Part shown: positions 6,748 to 11,559 of the stretch, in pieces
Position numbering within the stretch: position 1 is the first letter of the stretch
Layout of the letters: each line of letters begins with the position of its first letter
DNA from: Chloroflexota bacterium
GTDB lineage: Bacteria; Chloroflexota; Anaerolineae; Anaerolineales; Anaerolineaceae
Direction of reading: 5' to 3'
Length of the DNA stretch: 11,559 bases
Assembly (NCBI GenBank): GCA_023434145.1
Contig: JAEYTI010000238.1
Location: forward strand, 1-11,559
Position numbers and translations under genes: made by a program
The notes under the pieces: model-generated
What the model saw: the letters and a program-made list of their open reading frames with translations, nothing else
Database searches by the model: none
Told to the model about the DNA's origin: nothing

Positions 6748-7518
6748 ATGAAGGTGGCAATACTCGCCGGGGGGTATGGCTCGCGGCTGGCCGAAGAAAC
6801 CGAAATCAAGCCCAAGCCAATGGTAGAAATTGGCGGCAGGCCCATTTTGTGGCACATCATGAAACACTATGCCTACTACGGCCACAAAGATTTCGTCATT
6901 GCATTGGGCTATAAAGGCGAGGTGATCAAGCGCTATATGGTCGATTATGCTTCACTGGAGAGCAACCTGACGGTGGATCTCCAGAAAGGACAGGTAGTCG
7001 TCCACGATGGTCCTCGGCCTGACTGGCGGGTGGAGCTGGTGGATACAGGCCAGCGCACGCAAACCGGCGGGCGGATCAAGCGTTTGAAGCCCTTCATCAA
7101 TGAAACATTTATGCTCACCTGGGGCGATGGCGTCTCCAACGTCGACCTGAACTGCCTGCTCGAATTTCATCGCAAGCACGGCAAGCTGGCGACACTCACC
7201 GCGGTGCGCCCCCCTGCCCGCTACGGGCACATGAACTTTGAGGGCGACCAGGTGACGCAGTTTGTAGAAAAGCCACAGATCGGCGAAGGCTGGATTAATG
7301 GAGCGTTCTTCGTTATAGAACCAGAAGTTTTTGATTATATCGATGGCGACGAGACCGTGTGGGAACGCGAGCCTTTGGAGCGTTTAGCCGCGGAGGGCCA
7401 GTTAATGGCCTACAAACACGAATCGTTCTGGCAATGCATGGATACCCTGCGTGAAAAACATCTGCTGGAATCGCTCTGGCAGACAAGCAAAGCACCGTGG
7501 AAGCTCTGGGAGGATTAA
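6748..7518 (+). CDS. rfbF: Glucose-1-phosphate cytidylyltransferase
   Basis: The 256-residue enzyme makes CDP-glucose from CTP and glucose-1-phosphate, the entry step to CDP-linked deoxy and branched sugars. The nucleotidyltransferase signature is LAGGYGSRLAEET (6-18) followed by KPKPMVEIGGRPILWHIMKH (21-40). LTWGDGVSNVDL (123-134) carries the metal-binding Asp127, VEKP is at 173-176, and the family-specific GWINGAFFVIEPEVFDYIDGD spans 181-201. WQCMDTLREK (228-237) near the end is also typical. Length fits RfbF/DdhA (about 257). AGGAGG at 6736-6741 sits 6 nt before the ATG. It is followed only 4 nt later by the epimerase gene, so the two are surely cotranscribed. Confidence 0.93.
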   Translation: MKVAILAGGYGSRLAEETEIKPKPMVEIGGRPILWHIMKHYAYYGHKDFVIALGYKGEVIKRYMVDYASLESNLTVDLQKGQVVVHDGPRPDWRVELVDTGQRTQTGGRIKRLKPFINETFMLTWGDGVSNVDLNCLLEFHRKHGKLATLTAVRPPARYGHMNFEGDQVTQFVEKPQIGEGWINGAFFVIEPEVFDYIDGDETVWEREPLERLAAEGQLMAYKHESFWQCMDTLREKHLLESLWQTSKAPWKLWED

Positions 7519-7522
7519 AGCG

Positions 7523-8584
7523 ATGCGCGTACTCGTAACTGGACATCATGGCTATATAGGCGCGATCCTGGCGCCGATGCTGCAAAAGGCCGGGCACAAT
7601 GTCGTTGGCCTGGATTCGGATCTGTTCACCGCCTGCACCTACGGCGAATGGGAAGACACCATCCCTTCCATCCGCAAAGACGTGCGTGACGTGACTCGCG
7701 AAGACCTGGAAGGCTTCGATGTGGTCATGCACCTGGCAGGCCTGTCCAATGATCCGCTGGGCGACCTGAATCCCGACCTGACCTTGCAGATCAACCACCA
7801 GGCATCGGTGCGGCTGGCCGAGCTGGCCAAACAGGCCGGCGTGCGCCGCTTCATCTTCTCCTCGTCGTGCAGCAATTACGGCGCCGCCGGAGACGATATT
7901 CTGGATGAGCATTCAGCCTTCAACCCGGTAACACCCTACGGCGTTTCGAAGGTGCTGGTGGAACAGGATGTAGCAAAGCTGGCGGATGACAATTTTAGCC
8001 CCACCTTCCTGCGCAATGCCACGGCCTACGGCTTTTCGCCCTTCCTGCGCTTCGATCTGGTGCTGAACAACCTTGTGGCGTGGGCGACCACCACCGGCAA
8101 GATCTTTATGAAGAGCGACGGCACGCCCTGGCGGCCCATCGTTCACATCGAAGACATCTCCCGCGCCTTTGTGGCGGTGATGAACGCGCCGCTTGAGAAG
8201 ATCCACAACGAAGCTTTCAATGTGGGCCAGACCTCGGAGAACTACCGCGTGCGCGAGATCGCGCAGATTGTGGCCGAAGTGGTGCCGGGCTGCGAAGTGA
8301 GCTTCGCCGATGACGCCGGCCCCGATAAGCGCAATTACCGTGTCAATTCCGATAAGATCCGCCGGGTGCTGCCCGAGTTCCAGCCGCAGTGGACGGCACG
8401 CAAAGGCGCCGAGGAGCTCTATGCCGCTTACCAGCGCCTGGGCCTCTCGCTGGATGAGTTCGAAGGCCCGCGCTACAAGCGCATCGCCCACATCAAGGGG
8501 TTGATCGCCTCGGGCAAAGTGGACAACAACTTGCGCTGGATGGCCCCCGAAGAGGCAGGGCATTCTGCTGTGGAGACGCATTAG
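7523..8584 (+). CDS. Extended SDR, NAD-dependent sugar-nucleotide epimerase/dehydratase
   Basis: The 353-residue protein is an extended short-chain dehydrogenase. It has the NAD-binding turn TGHHGYIG (6-13), Asp31 at the end of the second strand (NAD rather than NADP preference), HLAGLSNDPLG (70-80), the active-site serine region FSSSCSNYG (112-120) and catalytic Tyr139/Lys143 in TPYGVSKVLVE. RNATAYG (164-170) and WRPIVHIEDISRA (203-215) bind the nucleotide sugar. GHHG replaces the more common GG.G. Its place between the CDP-glucose synthase and a sugar methyltransferase suggests it acts on a CDP-hexose, as epimerase, reductase or dehydratase. It does not look like a classic CDP-glucose 4,6-dehydratase. 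ATG 7523 is preferred to the upstream in-frame TTG 7451, because the fold begins here and GGGAGG (7508-7513) precedes it. Confidence 0.88.
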   Translation: MRVLVTGHHGYIGAILAPMLQKAGHNVVGLDSDLFTACTYGEWEDTIPSIRKDVRDVTREDLEGFDVVMHLAGLSNDPLGDLNPDLTLQINHQASVRLAELAKQAGVRRFIFSSSCSNYGAAGDDILDEHSAFNPVTPYGVSKVLVEQDVAKLADDNFSPTFLRNATAYGFSPFLRFDLVLNNLVAWATTTGKIFMKSDGTPWRPIVHIEDISRAFVAVMNAPLEKIHNEAFNVGQTSENYRVREIAQIVAEVVPGCEVSFADDAGPDKRNYRVNSDKIRRVLPEFQPQWTARKGAEELYAAYQRLGLSLDEFEGPRYKRIAHIKGLIASGKVDNNLRWMAPEEAGHSAVETH

Positions 8585-8586
8585 CC

Positions 8587-9846
8587 ATGGAAACCCACAC
8601 CGAAACGCGCACCGACCACTATCACGTTGAGACCACCTGCCGCGCCTGTGGCAGCAGCCGCATTGCGCCCATCCTGGCCTTTGGCGAGACGCCACTGGCC
8701 GACCGGCTGGTGAATGCCGACCAGCTCGATCAGCCCGAGCTCAAAGCGCCGCTCACCCTGGCCTTCTGCCCCGACTGCGCTCTGGTGCAGATTTTGGAAA
8801 CGGTGAAGCCGGAAGTGCTGTTTGGCGACGAGTACCCGTACTTCTCGTCGGTGTCATCCTCGCTGCTGGAGCACTCGCGCAAAAACGCCGAGGAGTTGAT
8901 CGAACGGCGCAAGCTTGGCCCGAACAGCCTGGTGATCGAACCTGCCAGCAACGACGGGTACATGCTGCGCAACTTCCACGCCCGGGGCATTGGCGTGCTG
9001 GGCATCGACCCGGCCAAAGGTCCCGCGGAGGCCGCTCAGGCCGCCGGGATCAACACCATGCACACCTTCTTCAGCCTGCCGCTGGCCCGCAAGCTGCGCG
9101 ATGAAGGCAAACAGGCCGACGTGATGATCGCCAACAATGTGCTGGCGCACGTGGCCGACCTGAACGGCTTTGTGGAAGGCGTTGCCACCCTGCTGAAGCC
9201 CGACGGCATGGCGGTGATGGAATTTCCCTATGTGATAGACCTGATCCAGAAGGTGGAATTCGATACCATCTACCACCAGCACCTGTGCTACTTCACCGTC
9301 ACCGCGCTGACCAAGCTCTTCCGCAGCCACGGCTTGTACCTGAACGACATTCGCCGCCTGCCCATCCACGGCGGGTCACTGCGCATCTATGTCGAGAAGG
9401 TCGACGACATGCAGGATTCGGTCAAGGCCCTGCTGCAAGCGGAACAGGAGAGCGGCGCCGACAGGATCGCATACTACCAGGAATTCGCGGACCGCGTGCA
9501 CGAGATCAAGCGCGGCCTGCTCGAACTGCTCAACGGGCTCAAAGCCCAGGGATGCACCATTGCCGGGTACGCGGCAGCCGCCAAAGCCTGCACACTGCTG
9601 GCGTTCTGCGAAGTGGACAGCCGCCACCTGGATTACATTGCCGATCTGAACAAATTCAAGCAAGGGAGGCATTTCAGCGGCAATAAACTACCCATCGTGC
9701 CTCCCACCCGGCTGCTCGAAGATCAGCCTGATTATGTCCTGCTGCTGGCCTGGAACTTTGCGGAGGAAATTCTACGCCAGCAGGAAGAATATCGAAAACG
9801 CGGAGGAAAATTCATCGTACCCATTCCGCAGCCGGTTGTGGTGTAA
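8587..9846 (+). CDS. Zinc-motif SAM-dependent sugar C-methyltransferase (TylC3/NovU type)
   Basis: The 419-residue protein has the three-part layout of nucleotide-sugar C-methyltransferases. An N-terminal zinc knuckle carries Cys18, Cys21, Cys61 and Cys64 (CRAC and CPDC). A SAM-binding domain has VIEPASNDGYML at 116-127 and NNVLAHVADLNGF at 183-195. A C-terminal domain contains GYAAAAKACTLLAF (327-340), where the family usually has GYGA-AKG. YHQHLCYF (229-236) matches the conserved His/Tyr active-site segment. Such enzymes methylate C3 or C5 of 4-keto-6-deoxy sugars bound to a nucleotide. The gene begins 2 nt after the previous stop codon, so translation is likely coupled. The expected product is a C-methylated CDP-sugar, though the exact sugar and position are unknown. 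It is the last gene of the tight operon. Confidence 0.9.
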   Translation: METHTETRTDHYHVETTCRACGSSRIAPILAFGETPLADRLVNADQLDQPELKAPLTLAFCPDCALVQILETVKPEVLFGDEYPYFSSVSSSLLEHSRKNAEELIERRKLGPNSLVIEPASNDGYMLRNFHARGIGVLGIDPAKGPAEAAQAAGINTMHTFFSLPLARKLRDEGKQADVMIANNVLAHVADLNGFVEGVATLLKPDGMAVMEFPYVIDLIQKVEFDTIYHQHLCYFTVTALTKLFRSHGLYLNDIRRLPIHGGSLRIYVEKVDDMQDSVKALLQAEQESGADRIAYYQEFADRVHEIKRGLLELLNGLKAQGCTIAGYAAAAKACTLLAFCEVDSRHLDYIADLNKFKQGRHFSGNKLPIVPPTRLLEDQPDYVLLLAWNFAEEILRQQEEYRKRGGKFIVPIPQPVVV

Positions 9847-9864
9847 CCCACCCCATTCCATCGT

Positions 9865-9938
9865 TCGGTACTTCGTGCCGTTTGGAGTGACCAGGGGCGC
9901 ACCGCAAACAGCCATAACAGAACTGTGCGAAGTACCGA
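9865..9938. repeat. 11-bp inverted repeat spanning 52 nt after the methyltransferase gene
   Basis: TCGGTACTTCG (9865-9875) is the exact reverse complement of CGAAGTACCGA (9928-9938). Between them GTTTG (9880-9884) can pair with CAAAC (9905-9909). It lies in the 128-nt gap before the secreted protein gene, 19 nt after the stop codon. It may be a structured 3' end, a leader element for the next gene, or a remnant of a mobile repeat. No T-run follows, so a simple terminator is unlikely. Confidence 0.55.
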
Positions 9939-9974
9939 TCCCTATTGTCAGGGCATATCAGGTATTCAACAACC

Positions 9975-11402
9975 ATGAAAGTTCGCTTTACACATACCCT
10001 CTCAATACTCGTGGCAATGATGCTGCTGTTCGTTAGCATTACTCCTGCACAGGCTGCTTTTATTAGCCCTATGAATCAAAATGATGCATTTACTGATGAT
10101 CCGCCTCTACCGACTGATGATCCACTCGCTACCCCAACGGTTGAGGTAAACGAACAGAGCCCACCGCCTAACCTCAATCTCGCTCCAACGATCAACATCT
10201 GGTATGGCAACAACCAGTCGTTTGGACAGAGAGGCAACCCGCAAACGCAGATTAATATCCTCGGCAATCTCTCCGGTGATACTGTTCCAACGATAAGCTA
10301 TCGCTTGAATGGGGGTACGGAAGTTACGGGAGTGCCGGTGGCCCCAGACCTAAATCCACGGCTCGTCAGTGATGGCGACTTCAACATCGCGCTAAATACG
10401 AGCAGCTTACTCAATGGGCAGAACACGCTGCAAATTAACGCGGGAGCGACCACCAGAACCATTCAGTTCAACTACAACCGCCAGATTCAATCGATACCCT
10501 ATCTACTGAACTGGCATGGCGCTTCATCGATAAACAGTGTGGCTCAGGTTGTCGATGGCCGCTGGGCGCTGACTTCGGACGGCCCGCGCATCGAGACGCA
10601 GAATTCCGGCTACGACCGGTTAATTGGGCTGGGCGATATCTCCTGGTTCAACTATGAGGTAACGGTGCCGATCACCGTTCACTCGTGGCCATTGGGGAAC
10701 GGTGAAGGCGGCGTGGGCATCATTGGGAACTGGAAAGGCCACGGAGGCGGAGGCGTACTGCCCGATGACTGGTGGCTGATGGGCGCATACGGATACTACT
10801 CGAACAAGATCGGAAGCGAGGGGGGCCTGGCAATGTACATCAACCAGGCTCAGGCTGACCGCAGAGCTACCGGGCGCACGGTGTTCACCATGCCAACAGG
10901 CACTACCTACCTGTTCAAACTGCGCGTGGAAAGAGTCTCCGCTACCGTAGGTCGCTACAGCTTGAAGGCATGGCCGCGCGGACAGGCAGAACCCGCCTGG
11001 GATACAGCCACATTCTCAGCGGTTTACAACATCGAGGACCCAGCCGATGCGGAGACAAGTGGTGGAATCCTGCTAGTTGCGCACCAGGCAGACGCGACCT
11101 TTGGCAATGTGGCCGTTTGCCCGGCGAACAGTAGCCAGACCTACACGCTGAACGTGCAGACGAACGGCCAGGGATCGGTAAGCCGATCACCGACCAAGTC
11201 TCAATATGCTTGTGGCGAGGAAGTGCGGCTGATTGCGACACCCGCCCAGGGCTGGAAGTTCGTGGGCTGGCAAGGGGATATTCCTTCCCCCTCCTCCACG
11301 CTGTATGCCAACGTTGTGAAAAACACAACTCTCACCGCTGTCTTCGAGTTCGACAGCTCTACATTGGACGAAAAAGTCTTCATCCCATTTGTTCGCAAAT
11401 AG
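9975..11402 (+). CDS. Secreted multidomain protein with LamG-like region, InlB-type B-repeat and FIPFVRK tail
   Basis: A 475-residue exported protein. Residues 1-28 are a Sec signal peptide (basic start, hydrophobic core ILVAMMLLFV, cleavage after AQA). A Pro/Asp-rich linker (about 40-72) is followed by a beta-rich domain (about 72-168). A region of about 173-382 resembles a LamG/concanavalin-like carbohydrate-binding fold, rich in Trp, Gly and Tyr, with SWFNYEVTVPI near 223-233 and LFKLRVERV at 313-321. Residues 388-459 match an InlB-type B-repeat (GSV, then RLIATPAQGWKFVGWQGD, then LTAVFEF). Cys382 and Cys413 could form a disulfide. It ends in KVFIPFVRK, a hydrophobic-basic tail I associate with secreted Chloroflexota proteins. 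ATG 9975 gives the signal peptide at the very N-terminus; its ribosome site (AGG 9960-9962) is weak. Function is not known; glycan binding or surface adhesion is likely. Confidence 0.85.
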   Translation: MKVRFTHTLSILVAMMLLFVSITPAQAAFISPMNQNDAFTDDPPLPTDDPLATPTVEVNEQSPPPNLNLAPTINIWYGNNQSFGQRGNPQTQINILGNLSGDTVPTISYRLNGGTEVTGVPVAPDLNPRLVSDGDFNIALNTSSLLNGQNTLQINAGATTRTIQFNYNRQIQSIPYLLNWHGASSINSVAQVVDGRWALTSDGPRIETQNSGYDRLIGLGDISWFNYEVTVPITVHSWPLGNGEGGVGIIGNWKGHGGGGVLPDDWWLMGAYGYYSNKIGSEGGLAMYINQAQADRRATGRTVFTMPTGTTYLFKLRVERVSATVGRYSLKAWPRGQAEPAWDTATFSAVYNIEDPADAETSGGILLVAHQADATFGNVAVCPANSSQTYTLNVQTNGQGSVSRSPTKSQYACGEEVRLIATPAQGWKFVGWQGDIPSPSSTLYANVVKNTTLTAVFEFDSSTLDEKVFIPFVRK

Positions 11403-11424
11403 CGCACGCAAAGTGGGCAAATTG

Positions 11425-11455
11425 TGAAAACCCCTCTCGTCGTTTGGGGGACGGA
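11425..11455 (+). terminator. Weak hairpin after the secreted-protein gene
   Basis: TGAAA can pair with TTTCA, and CCCC with GGGG inside, with an asymmetric internal loop; AAAAAG follows instead of Ts. It lies 22 nt after the stop codon, where a terminator is expected, but it is not a convincing intrinsic terminator. The remaining intergenic sequence shows nothing else. Confidence 0.2.
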
Positions 11456-11501
11456 TTTCAAAAAGAACGGCAAGAGCGCCTGAACTATCAGGGAAGGAGG
11501 A

Positions 11502-11559
11502 ATGCGCACGAACGAGACATACCAGAATGCTTATCATCTTCGGCGAACCGCAGGCACCG
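11502..11559 (+). CDS. Possible start of a further gene, cut by the window end
   Basis: ATG 11502 follows a strong AAGGAGG (11494-11500) and stays open to the window edge, giving MRTNETYQNAYHLRRTAGT. The spacing between ribosome site and ATG is only 1 nt, which is too short for comfort. Another ATG at 11527 (frame MLIIFGEPQAP) is also open but lacks a ribosome site. Nineteen codons are too few to recognise a family. Confidence 0.25.
   Translation, partial: MRTNETYQNAYHLRRTAGT

Noticed and set aside
1..11559. CRISPR array, tRNA, rRNA, prophage or toxin-antitoxin or other defence genes
   Set aside because: No regularly spaced repeats, no tRNA-like cloverleaf or rRNA sequence, and no coding region with defence, phage or transposase motifs.

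Overview
The window is a GC-rich bacterial segment with every convincing gene on the + strand. It looks like a cell-envelope or polysaccharide locus of an environmental bacterium. Chloroflexota (Anaerolineae-like) is my best guess. It rests on the secreted protein, whose C-terminus is a short hydrophobic-basic tail of a kind I associate with that phylum, and on the mix of gene families. No rRNA or other marker gene is present, so the assignment is an inference. I see no CRISPR array, tRNA, rRNA or intact mobile element.

Left block (1-2700). A Gfo/Idh/MocA-family oxidoreductase (132-1274) is followed by an iron-type alcohol dehydrogenase fold protein of the sn-glycerol-1-phosphate dehydrogenase (AraM/EgsA) family (1385-2644). 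A perfect 21-bp hairpin lies just upstream of the first gene and a perfect 29-bp hairpin lies between the two. Both stems are much longer than ordinary intrinsic terminators.

Middle gap (2645-3531). No gene is supported in these 887 bp. They hold a weak terminator-like hairpin, an AT-rich stretch, and a near-consensus extended -10 promoter (TTGACA, 17 nt, TATAGT) at 2844-2872 reading into the next operon. If that promoter drives the operon, the leader RNA is about 650 nt.

Polysaccharide operon (3532-9846). Six tightly packed genes follow: an ABC-2 polysaccharide export permease (Wzm/TagG type), its ATPase with a C-terminal Wzt-like extension, a family 2 glycosyltransferase, a glucose-1-phosphate cytidylyltransferase (RfbF), an extended SDR sugar-nucleotide epimerase/dehydratase, and a zinc-motif sugar C-methyltransferase of the TylC3/NovU type. 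A coherent reading is that the last three make a modified, probably C-methylated, CDP-hexose. The glycosyltransferase would add it or another sugar to a glycan, and the ABC transporter would export the finished chain. No CDP-glucose 4,6-dehydratase is visible in the window, which leaves the pathway incomplete or unusual.

Right end (9847-11559). After a 128-nt gap with a long-range inverted repeat comes a secreted multidomain protein (9975-11402). It has a signal peptide, a Pro/Asp-rich linker, a beta-rich domain, a LamG/concanavalin-like region, an InlB-type B-repeat and the tail FIPFVRK. The last 157 nt hold at most the first codons of another gene.
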